Assembly: GCF_022402485.1 (NCBI RefSeq)
Contig: NZ_JAKRSA010000024.1
Span: forward strand, 122,358 to 186,357
Length of the DNA stretch: 64,000 nucleotides
Origin: Phenylobacterium sp.
Lineage (GTDB): Bacteria; Pseudomonadota; Alphaproteobacteria; Caulobacterales; Caulobacteraceae
Direction of reading: 5' to 3'
Shown here: positions 33,724 through 41,162 of the stretch, in pieces
Numbering within the stretch: position 1 is the first letter of the stretch
Layout of the letters: the number at the start of each line of letters is the position of its first letter
The notes under the pieces: model-generated
What the model saw: only the letters and a program-made list of their open reading frames with translations
Told to the model about the DNA's origin: nothing
Database searches by the model: none
Program-made: the position numbers and the translations under genes

Positions 33724-33805
33724 CCCGACCTAGGGGGCGACGTTTCGCCGAACGTCATTCATTTGCCTTTAAGCGGCGCAGGAGCAGGGTGCCCCGACCT
33801 AGGGG
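33724..33805. repeat. Pair of 13-bp direct repeats, each with a CCTAGG palindrome
   Basis: CCCGACCTAGGGG occurs at 33724-33736 and again at 33793-33805, centre to centre 69 bases. The second copy ends nine bases before the start of the small helical protein and may also serve as its ribosome site (AGGGG). Between them lies a 6-bp hairpin GACGTT/AACGTC (33739-33756). Regulator binding sites are possible. Confidence 0.5.
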
Positions 33806-33813
33806 AGTGATTC

Positions 33814-34203
33814 ATGTCTGCAGCCGCCGCCACGATTATGGAACGCGTTCGTATCAGCCCGGCGATGGCGCTTGATCTGCTGGCTGGCGAGATCGCAATG
33901 GCCGGTCACGCTTCGCAGCATTTGGACGACACCCTGGGCAAGATGCTGGAGCTCATCGCGCCGGACGAACGGCTGAAGGTGATGCAGGACCTGCACGCCA
34001 TTGACCTGTTGAACCAACATCTCACGGCGCTGGCGAATTTCGCCCGGGACCTTGGCCTGCAGGCCAGTGAGGAAGCCGCCGTGGATCTGACCTCGGCACT
34101 GAGCCACATTACCCTTGGGGATGTGGTCAAGCGCATCGAGGGCGCGGCCACGGGCGTCAGCTATGGCTCTGATGATGAAGACGGCGATCTCGACCTGTTT
34201 TAG
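33814..34203 (+). CDS. Small all-helical protein with a CheZ-like DxxxQ motif
   Basis: A 129-residue soluble protein, predicted largely alpha-helical, ending in an acidic tail (SDDEDGDLDLF). I do not recognise the family. The segment MQDLHAIDLLNQHLTALANF contains Asp64 and Gln68 in a D-x-x-x-Q arrangement on a helix. This resembles the active-site helix of CheZ-type phospho-receiver phosphatases, and the acidic C-terminal tail also recalls CheZ. The overall similarity is weak, and the idea is only a hypothesis. It stands alone between the tatD operon and hupB. Confidence 0.7.
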   Translation: MSAAAATIMERVRISPAMALDLLAGEIAMAGHASQHLDDTLGKMLELIAPDERLKVMQDLHAIDLLNQHLTALANFARDLGLQASEEAAVDLTSALSHITLGDVVKRIEGAATGVSYGSDDEDGDLDLF

Positions 34204-34373
34204 GATTTCACCGGTCATCCGCGTGGGTTTCATTGGTGGCGGTCAGCTAGGCGCCTTTCTGGTCGTCTCATATTTCTGATAATATATCTTAGGCGAAGAA
34301 TTGAAGTGGTCTGGAACGGCTAGCAGGCCATCAGGCTCCTCGTGGTCACTTCCCCTAGCGATCGCCCATGACA

Positions 34374-34400
34374 AAGGCCGACGTCGAAGACGCCGGCCTT
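34374..34400 (-). terminator. Terminator downstream of hupB
   Basis: A 12-bp stem with one mismatch (minus-strand AAGGCCGGCGTC and GACGTCGGCCTT, loop TTC) lies 53 bases past the hupB stop. The descending arm ends in CCTTTGT. The rest of the 34204-34373 gap is unremarkable except for an AT-rich patch near 34270-34300. Confidence 0.6.
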
Positions 34401-34453
34401 GATCATTGCGCCGCCTGCGTGCGGCAGGCGGAACGACATGCGCGAGCGACGGC

Positions 34454-34732
34454 TTAGCCGTTGACCGCGTCCTTCAGGGCTTTGGCCGGTTGGAACGACA
34501 CCTTCTTGGAGGCAGCGATCTGGACGGCTTCGCCGGTCTGGGGGTTGCGGCCCGTGCGCGCCGGCTTGTTCTGCACCTTGAACTTGCCGAAGCCTGGCAG
34601 GGACACTTCCTCGCCGCTGATGGCGGCATCACGGATTGCGGCGAAGACGCCGTCTACCACCTGCTTGGCCTGAGCCTTGGTCAGCTTGTCGTCGGCCGCG
34701 GCGACGCGATCGATGATGTCGGAGGTGTTCAT
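34454..34732 (-). CDS. hupB: HU-family nucleoid protein
   Basis: A 92-residue histone-like protein. The signature KFKVQNKPARTGRNPQTGE (the flexible DNA-binding arm with the intercalating proline) and the helical N-terminal dimer region are complete. It bends and compacts DNA. It is monocistronic, with a strong hairpin downstream. The upstream 187-base gap is shared with the divergent LOG-family gene. Confidence 0.96.
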   Translation of the reverse strand: MNTSDIIDRVAAADDKLTKAQAKQVVDGVFAAIRDAAISGEEVSLPGFGKFKVQNKPARTGRNPQTGEAVQIAASKKVSFQPAKALKDAVNG

Positions 34733-34919
34733 GGATGGCTCCAGGTTGGGAATCAGCTTTCGACACTGCCAAGGGGCGATGCCGGTGTCACCTGAGCAAA
34801 TGGTCCAATGGCCTTCGATTCAAGGGAATTTTTCACCTCGACGGTGAATGACGCTACACCATTTGGGTTTGAGGCGGACGTGGTGGACCGTGGGTGGCGA
34901 CTCCCGGCAGGCTTGTGGG

Positions 34920-35690
34920 ATGTCGAGCCCCCCTTCCCCGCCACCGACCCTCGGTGCCCATTTGGCCTCTCCCTCGTATCGACCGGCCGCCCTGGACCAG
35001 GACTTCCTGTTGGGCGACTCCATGCGTGGGGTGAGGTTCCAGCTCGAGTTCGCCAAGGCTGAGGAAGCTTTGCGTGCCTGGGGCATCCTCTCCACAATTG
35101 TGGTGTTTGGCAGCGCCCGGGTCGCCCTGGACGGACCAGGCCGCCAGAGCGGGTGGTATGATTCTGCCCGCCAGTTTGGGCGGCTGGCCTCAGAGTTGGG
35201 TGGTGCCCTGCTCGACGGGGGCCAGGGACGGCACAATGTCATCGCCACCGGCGGCGGCCCCGGGATCATGGAGGCGGCCAATCGAGGCGCGTTTGAAGCT
35301 GGGGCACCTTCGATCGGTTTCAATATAACCCTGCCCCACGAACAGGTCCCTAACCCCTACTCCACCCCTGATCTGACGTTCCAGTTCCACTATTTCGCCA
35401 TGCGTAAAATGCACTTGGCGATGAGGGCCAGGGCCTTGGTGATTTTTCCCGGAGGCTTTGGCACGCTCGATGAGCTGTTCGAGTTGCTGACCCTTCGCCA
35501 AACCGAGAAGAGTCCGCCCATACCCATTGTCCTGTTCGACAAAGCCTACTGGTCGGAAGTGATCAACTTTGAGGCTTTGGCCCAGCACGGCATGATTGCG
35601 CCGCGGGATCTCGAACTCTTTGGCTTTGCCGAAACCCCACAACAGATCTGGGGTCTGCTCAAGGCCAAGGGCTTGCAGGGGCTGGACTAG
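34920..35690 (+). CDS. LOG-family protein (nucleotide 5'-monophosphate phosphoribohydrolase-like)
   Basis: A 256-residue Rossmann protein of the LOG/TIGR00730 family. The diagnostic PGGxGTxxE motif is present (FPGGFGTLDELFE), along with VVFGSARV and GGGPGIMEAANRGA. Related enzymes release cytokinin bases or hydrolyse nucleoside monophosphates such as AMP. This member is longer than the roughly 190-residue short LOG proteins and has the extended bacterial form. I chose ATG 34920. Confidence 0.88.
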   Translation: MSSPPSPPPTLGAHLASPSYRPAALDQDFLLGDSMRGVRFQLEFAKAEEALRAWGILSTIVVFGSARVALDGPGRQSGWYDSARQFGRLASELGGALLDGGQGRHNVIATGGGPGIMEAANRGAFEAGAPSIGFNITLPHEQVPNPYSTPDLTFQFHYFAMRKMHLAMRARALVIFPGGFGTLDELFELLTLRQTEKSPPIPIVLFDKAYWSEVINFEALAQHGMIAPRDLELFGFAETPQQIWGLLKAKGLQGLD

Positions 35691-35806
35691 GCAGGACGGC
35701 CCTGTGCCCAGGGCCGCATGGTCTTGGCTTGAAGCTTGCCGTGGTCGCGGGCCACAGTCACGCCACGGTTTCGCTGCAACCTTTGGGTGATTCACTGGAG
35801 GCTCTC

Positions 35807-36340
35807 ATGCGCATCGTCCAAAGCAGTCTGCTGGCCGTGGCCCTCTCCTGTGGTCTTGGACTGGGGGGCGTCACGGCTGCGCCCGCCCACGAGCCTCAGA
35901 TCAATGCCGCCGCTCCACCACAGGTTAGCGTCGAGGTGGATCCCAAGTTCGCCGCTACAGCCTTCAAGACCTATGGCAAGGCTGAGCTCGAGGCTCAGGC
36001 CGAGCGGCTGCGCAGATTGGTGGCCGATGATCTTCAGAGGCTGGGGGTCATGGCCGGGGGGCGGGTCGAGTTAGTTCTGACCGATCTTCGGCCCAGCCGT
36101 CCGACCCGCCAGGAATTGATGAGCCGCCCAGGCCTTTCCTTTCGCAGTGCGGCCTTGGGGGGCGCATCAATTGAGGGTCGTACAGTGGCCTTTGATGGGG
36201 CGGTGACCCCGGTGAGCTTTGCCTGGTACGCCTCGGACATAAGCGACTCCAGTCGCCAATCCGTATGGGGCGACGCCGAACGGACTTTCGAACGGTTTAG
36301 TCACCGGCTCAGCCGAGGCCAGCTTTACGCTCTCCGCTGA
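35807..36340 (+). CDS. Exported protein of unknown function
   Basis: A 177-residue protein with a signal peptide (about 1-25, ending TAAPA). The ATG at 35807 has GGAGG six bases upstream. The mature part has a VEVDPKFAATAFKTYGKAEL stretch, a predicted mixed alpha/beta core with VELVLTDLRPSR, and no cysteines. I do not recognise the family; the helix-strand pattern vaguely recalls small periplasmic DUF proteins. It lies between the LOG gene and mazG on the same strand. Confidence 0.75.
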   Translation: MRIVQSSLLAVALSCGLGLGGVTAAPAHEPQINAAAPPQVSVEVDPKFAATAFKTYGKAELEAQAERLRRLVADDLQRLGVMAGGRVELVLTDLRPSRPTRQELMSRPGLSFRSAALGGASIEGRTVAFDGAVTPVSFAWYASDISDSSRQSVWGDAERTFERFSHRLSRGQLYALR

Positions 36341-36422
36341 GCCTGGCTTGTCAGGGCGGGCAAGGCGGGGTCTGATCGCCCTCGCCCAGACCCCGAAGGT
36401 CGAACCAAGGTCTATTGCCCCC

Positions 36423-37235
36423 ATGCCTGCTACAGCCCCGCCCAGTGATCTGCCACCGCTGGAGCGTCTTCTGGCCATTATGGCGCAGCTGCGCGACCCC
36501 AAGAGCGGCTGTCCGTGGGACCTGGAGCAGACCTTCGCCAGCATCGCCCCCTATACGGTGGAGGAAGCCTATGAGGTGGCTGACGCCATTGAACGAAATG
36601 ATCTCGCCGATCTGAAGGATGAGTTGGGCGACCTGCTGCTGCAGGTCGTGTTCCATGCGCGGATCGCCGAAGACCAGGGGGCCTTCGCCTTTGACGATGT
36701 GGCTCGTGCCATCAATGACAAGATGATCCGCCGGCATCCTCATGTCTTTGGCGAGGAAAGCTATGCTTCGGGGGAAGCGCAGACCTCAGCTTGGGAGGCC
36801 ATGAAGGCGCAGGAGCGCGCCAGCAAGGGGCGCAATGTCAGCCTTCTGGACGATGTGCCGGCGGGCCTTCCGGCCATGACCCGGGCCGTGAAACTGACGA
36901 AACGCGCCGCCCGCGTGGGATTCGACTGGCCCGATGTCTCCTTTGTACTGGAAAAGCTGCGGGAGGAGATCGGCGAGATGGAGGCTGAGATCGTGTCCGG
37001 CGATCGGGACGCCTTGCGCGGTGAGATCGGCGACGTGCTGTTTGTGATGGCCAATCTGGCCCGCAAGCTGGACATCGAACCTGAAGATGCCCTGCGGGCC
37101 ACCAATGCCAAGTTTGTCCGCCGTTTCCAGTTCATTGAAGCGGGTCTGGCTGAACGTGGCCGCACGCTTCAGGAGTCCGATCTGGACGAGATGGACGCCC
37201 TCTGGGACGCTGCGAAGGTCGCCGAAAAGCGCTAA
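36423..37235 (+). CDS. mazG: Nucleoside triphosphate pyrophosphohydrolase MazG
   Basis: A 270-residue tandem MazG enzyme that hydrolyses NTPs to NMP and pyrophosphate. Two MazG halves are present: CPWDLEQTFASIAPYTVEEA with EEAYEVADAI and ELGDLLLQVVFHARIA, then EEIGEMEAEI with EIGDVLFVMANLARKL. ATG 36423 matches the usual length of about 263 aa; a TTG at 36348 is open but unneeded. It converges on hflX with a four-base overlap of stop regions. Confidence 0.94.
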   Translation: MPATAPPSDLPPLERLLAIMAQLRDPKSGCPWDLEQTFASIAPYTVEEAYEVADAIERNDLADLKDELGDLLLQVVFHARIAEDQGAFAFDDVARAINDKMIRRHPHVFGEESYASGEAQTSAWEAMKAQERASKGRNVSLLDDVPAGLPAMTRAVKLTKRAARVGFDWPDVSFVLEKLREEIGEMEAEIVSGDRDALRGEIGDVLFVMANLARKLDIEPEDALRATNAKFVRRFQFIEAGLAERGRTLQESDLDEMDALWDAAKVAEKR

Positions 37236-38563
37236 GGCACCGAAGCCGAGACTGCGCCGAGCTCGATCCTTGGGAACAGCTGTTCAAACTGTCCCAGGGC
37301 CTTAGGCGTTAGCCGGACCGCCATCCGGACCCCGCCTTCATCGTCGGCATGCCGGTCAATCACCCGACCATTCTGATAGAGCCAGGCCATGGCAGCCCCC
37401 TCACCGGCGGGCAGATGCGCCTCGACCGGGGGCGATTCGTCCACCATCCCAGCCACGGCCTGAAGCAGGAGGGTAATCCCCTCCCCCGTGACGGCGGAGA
37501 CCAGCAGGGCTGGTGGATGGGCGCGTCGGGCATCGCCCTCAAGGATCGGCCGGTCTTCAGCTGGGGTCAGGTCAATCTTGTTCCAGACCTCCAGCACCCG
37601 GCGCTCGTCGATTTCCACGCCCATGCGTTCGAGCACTTCACGCACATCGGCAGCCTCAGCAGCACTGTCAGGGCTGGCGATGTCACGGACATGCAGAATG
37701 ACATCGGCCTCCTGCACCTCTTCCAGGGTGGCGCGAAACGCCTCCACCAGTTCGTGGGGCAGATCAGAGATGAAGCCGACGGTATCGGACATGATCGCTG
37801 GCCGCCCATCGGGCAGGTGCAGCATCCGCAAGGTGGGATCGAGGGTGGCAAATAGCATGTCCTCGGCCATCACCTCGGCATTCGTCAGGCGATTGAACAG
37901 GGTGGACTTGCCAGCGTTGGTATAGCCGACCAGGGCGACCACCGGATAGGGCCTGCGCTTGCGGGCGGCGCGTTGCAAGGTGCGTGTCCGGCGGACCTCA
38001 AGCAGCTCTTTCTTCAGCCGCCCGATCTTATCGGCCAGCAGACGCCGATCGGTTTCAATCTGAGTTTCCCCAGGCCCGCCCATGACACCGAACCCGCCCC
38101 GCTGTCGTTCCAGGTGGGTCCAGGTGCGCACCAGCCGCGACCGCTCATAGGACAGTCTGGCCAGTTCAACCTGCAAACGCCCTTCCCGGGTCCGGGCTCG
38201 GCGGGCGAAGATCTCCAGGATCAGCCCGGTGCGGTCCATGACCTTCACCTTCCAGGCCTTCTCCAGGTTTCGCTGCTGTACCGGAGTCAGGGCGTCATCA
38301 ACGACGGCCACATCGATCTCGAGCTCTTCGCAGAGCGCTCCGATTTCGGCGACCTTGCCCTTGCCAAACAGGGTGGCGGGCATGCGCTTGCGCACCGGGG
38401 CGACCATGCCCCGGCGGATTTCGAGATCGAGGGCGAGAGCCAGGCCCTCAGCCTCTTCCAGGCGAGCCAGGGACGAACGTGCCCCGCCTCGCCCATCGCG
38501 TTCTGGATGGATGATGAGGGCGCCTTGGACGGGCGCCTCATGGTCGATGGGTGATGAACTCAA
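37232..38563 (-). CDS. hflX: Ribosome-associated GTPase HflX
   Basis: A 443-residue GTPase that rescues or splits stalled ribosomes. Its N-terminal HflX domain carries the [14 protein letters not shown] and [19 protein letters not shown] signatures. The G domain has [13 protein letters not shown] (P-loop), [10 protein letters not shown] (G3) and NKIDL (G4). The start is a TTG at 38563 that overlaps the hfq stop as TTGA, so translation is coupled to hfq. It is followed by convergent mazG. Confidence 0.94.
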   Translation of the reverse strand: MSSSPIDHEAPVQGALIIHPERDGRGGARSSLARLEEAEGLALALDLEIRRGMVAPVRKRMPATLFGKGKVAEIGALCEELEIDVAVVDDALTPVQQRNLEKAWKVKVMDRTGLILEIFARRARTREGRLQVELARLSYERSRLVRTWTHLERQRGGFGVMGGPGETQIETDRRLLADKIGRLKKELLEVRRTRTLQRAARKRRPYPVVALVGYTNAGKSTLFNRLTNAEVMAEDMLFATLDPTLRMLHLPDGRPAIMSDTVGFISDLPHELVEAFRATLEEVQEADVILHVRDIASPDSAAEAADVREVLERMGVEIDERRVLEVWNKIDLTPAEDRPILEGDARRAHPPALLVSAVTGEGITLLLQAVAGMVDESPPVEAHLPAGEGAAMAWLYQNGRVIDRHADDEGGVRMAVRLTPKALGQFEQLFPRIELGAVSASVP

Positions 38564-38805
38564 TCGTTCTCGTCTTCCGCCGGCTCATACAGCTGCACAG
38601 GCTGAGCGGGCATAATGGTGGAGATGGCGTGCTTATAGACCAACTGAGACTGGCCGTCACGACGCAGGAGCACGCAGAAGTTGTCAAACCAGCTGACCAC
38701 ACCCTGCAGCTTGACGCCGTTCACAAGGAAAATGGTCAGGGGTGTTTTGGCCTTGCGGACGCTGTTGAGGAAGGTGTCCTGCAGGTTCTGCTTTTTTTCG
38801 CTCAT
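38560..38805 (-). CDS. hfq: RNA chaperone Hfq
   Basis: An 81-residue Sm-like protein that pairs small RNAs with mRNAs. Both Sm motifs are present: [20 protein letters not shown] with [15 protein letters not shown], and [12 protein letters not shown], where the YKHA nucleotide pocket is intact. The short acidic tail PAEDEND is typical of alphaproteobacteria. The start is ATG 38805. Its stop codon is embedded in the hflX start. Confidence 0.97.
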   Translation of the reverse strand: MSEKKQNLQDTFLNSVRKAKTPLTIFLVNGVKLQGVVSWFDNFCVLLRRDGQSQLVYKHAISTIMPAQPVQLYEPAEDEND

Positions 38806-38904
38806 GGCTTTTCGCCCTTTTCTCCGTTTGAGGGGCCACACGCCCCCACACACATAAGGCAAGCTAGTCCAACCTTTAGCCGCCGTGCAATCACAGTCGG
38901 CGTC

Positions 38905-39768
38905 CTAGACAGCAGTCTGCTTGGCCCGCTCGATATAGAGGCTCCGGAGCCGCGTCGCCACAGGCCCAGGCGTGCCATCACCGATTGGCCGACCGTCAAT
39001 GGCCGTGACGGCCAGGACCAGAGAGCCCGCTCCCGTAATAAAGGCCTCCCGCGCCTGAGCCATGTCCTCAGGGGTGAAGGGGCGCTCCTCGACCTTGAGG
39101 CCAGCCTCAGCGATCACATCGAGGAGGGTGTTGCGGGTGACACCGCGCAGGATGTTGGCCTGAGTGTCGCGGGTGCGAAGGACGCCGTCGCCGTCCAGTA
39201 TCCAGGCATTGGCCGAGGCGCCTTCGGTAATTAGGCCGAGATCGTCAACGAACAGCGCCTCGCCAGCGCCCTGCGAGCGGGCCGCCTGACGGGCCATGAC
39301 ATTGGGCAAAAGCCCGACGGTTTTGATGTCACACCGACCCCAGCGATTCTCTGGCGTGGTGATCACCTTGATGCCCTGGGCTGCCTTGGCCTCTGAGGCC
39401 ACGCGATCAAGGGACTTGGCGGTTATCACCATCGACGGGCTGAGGGGGCCATCTGGAAAGGCATGATCTCGTGGCGCAACGCCCCGACTGATCTGGAGAT
39501 AGATCAGACCTTCGCGGACATGATTGCGCCGCAGCACTTCGCGCAGGACAACGGTCAGCGCCGCGCGGGACATGGGCTCGGGGATCTGCAACTCGCCAAG
39601 GCTGCGCTTGAGGCGGGCGAAATGTCCCTCCGCATCGGCGAGCTTGCCGCCGAACACCGACCAGACCTCATAGACCGCATCGGCCAACTGATAGCCGCGG
39701 TCCTCGATATGGACGGCGGCGTCAGCATGGCGGCCATATCGACCGTTCACATAAGCGATGCGTCCCAT
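38905..39768 (-). CDS. dat: D-amino-acid aminotransferase
   Basis: A 287-residue fold-type IV PLP enzyme making D-glutamate or D-alanine for peptidoglycan. The Schiff-base lysine is Lys149 (RCDIKTVGLLPNV). The LITEGASANAWI and ANILRGVTRNTLLDV segments match the family. It begins two bases after the ntrX stop, so it is probably cotranscribed with ntrYX. The same linkage is seen in relatives. The enzyme could equally be a branched-chain aminotransferase-like member. Confidence 0.88.
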   Translation of the reverse strand: MGRIAYVNGRYGRHADAAVHIEDRGYQLADAVYEVWSVFGGKLADAEGHFARLKRSLGELQIPEPMSRAALTVVLREVLRRNHVREGLIYLQISRGVAPRDHAFPDGPLSPSMVITAKSLDRVASEAKAAQGIKVITTPENRWGRCDIKTVGLLPNVMARQAARSQGAGEALFVDDLGLITEGASANAWILDGDGVLRTRDTQANILRGVTRNTLLDVIAEAGLKVEERPFTPEDMAQAREAFITGAGSLVLAVTAIDGRPIGDGTPGPVATRLRSLYIERAKQTAV

Positions 39769-39770
39769 GA

Positions 39771-41162
39771 CTAATCCACGCCCTCCTCTACGGCTCGGGC
39801 CCCTGACAGGCCCAGGGACTTCAATTTTCGATGCAGCGCCGAGCGCTCCATGCCGATGAAGGCGGCGGTCCGAGAAATGTTCCCTGAGAACCGCATCATC
39901 TGCGCGCTAAGGTATTCGCGCTCAAAGGTTTCCCTCGCCTCCCGAAGAGGCAGGGCAATAATCTTGTCGGCGCCTAGCAGACCCCCGCCATCGGCCGGTG
40001 GGGCATCGGACGGCACCATGTCGGCGGTGATGGGCTCCCTGGGATCGCCAGAGCTGAGGATGAGCATCCGCTCGACCACATTGCGCAGCTGCCGGAGATT
40101 GCCTGGCCAGGGACGGACCTGAAGTGCGCCTATGGCGTCCTCTGACAACACCCGTCTTGGCATGCCGCTGGCTTCGCAGATGCGCTCAATGAAGTTCTCG
40201 ACCAGTTCCGGAATGTCCTCTCGGCGCTCGGAGACACCTGGAACAGCGACCGGCACCACGTTCAGACGGTGGAACAGGTCTTCCCGGAACCGGCCCTCGG
40301 CGATCTCCTCCCGCAGATTTCTCGAGGTGGAGGAGATGACCCGGACATCCACCTGCACATCGCCATCGCCATTCACTCTGCGAAAGCGTTGCTCCACCAG
40401 CACCCGTAGGATTCGGCTCTGGGTTTCCCGAGGCATATCGGCGACTTCATCAAGATAGAGGGTGCCGGCATGGGCACGCTCGAAGACCCCGATCTTGCCG
40501 GGCCGTCCGCCCTCCCCTTCGACGCCAAAGAGCTCGACATCCATCCGCTCTGGGGTCATTCCCGCCGCGCTGATCGCCACGAACTCCCCCCTGGCCCTGG
40601 GGCTTGCGCTGTGAATGAGACGGGCGACCGTCTCCTTGCCTGATCCCGGCGGACCGGCAATCAGCACACGGCTGTTGGCCGCCGCCAGCTTGGCGATCAT
40701 CTGGCGCAGATGCTGGGCGGGCATAGACTTGCCGATCAGTCCCTCGGGCATGATCGCCTGGGTTCGCAGGCGACGGTTCTCACGCCGCAGATTGGCCGCC
40801 TCCAGAGCCCGGTCTACGACCAGCAAAAGTCGGTCGGACTTGAATGGCTTTTCCAGGAAGTCATAGGCACCACGCTTGATGGCGCTGACGGCGGTTTCGA
40901 TGTTGCCGTGGCCGGAGATCATGATGACTGGCAAGTCGGGATCGAGGGCCTTGAGCAGGTCCAGAAGCTCCAGACCGTCCATCCCGCCCCCCTGCATCCA
41001 GATGTCCAGGATCAACAGGGAAGGTCGGCGGGCGCGAACCGCCGCAAGGGCGCTCTCTGAATCTGAGGCTGTGCGGACCTCATAACCCTCGTCGGAGAGA
41101 ATGCCGGCCACCAGGTCGCGGATGTCAGCTTCGTCATCCACCACAAGCACATCAGCGGCCAT
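39771..41162 (-). CDS. ntrX: Response regulator NtrX, lacking the GAFTGA loop
   Basis: A 463-residue NtrC-family regulator. It has a receiver (DDEADIRD, phospho-acceptor in LILDIWMQ), an AAA+ domain with AGPPGSGKETVARLI and TLYLDEVADMP, and a C-terminal Fis-type helix-turn-helix (SRTAAFIGMERSALHRKL). The sigma-54 contact motif GAFTGA is not present: between MDVELFG and GVFERAHAGTLYL the sequence is VEGEGGRPGKI. It may therefore regulate without sigma-54. It overlaps ntrY by 11 bases. Confidence 0.95.
   Translation of the reverse strand: MAADVLVVDDEADIRDLVAGILSDEGYEVRTASDSESALAAVRARRPSLLILDIWMQGGGMDGLELLDLLKALDPDLPVIMISGHGNIETAVSAIKRGAYDFLEKPFKSDRLLLVVDRALEAANLRRENRRLRTQAIMPEGLIGKSMPAQHLRQMIAKLAAANSRVLIAGPPGSGKETVARLIHSASPRARGEFVAISAAGMTPERMDVELFGVEGEGGRPGKIGVFERAHAGTLYLDEVADMPRETQSRILRVLVEQRFRRVNGDGDVQVDVRVISSTSRNLREEIAEGRFREDLFHRLNVVPVAVPGVSERREDIPELVENFIERICEASGMPRRVLSEDAIGALQVRPWPGNLRQLRNVVERMLILSSGDPREPITADMVPSDAPPADGGGLLGADKIIALPLREARETFEREYLSAQMMRFSGNISRTAAFIGMERSALHRKLKSLGLSGARAVEEGVD

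Noticed and set aside
34800..34919. Longer LOG-family start upstream of 34920
   Set aside because: The extra residues lack similarity to LOG proteins and would run into the hupB promoter region.
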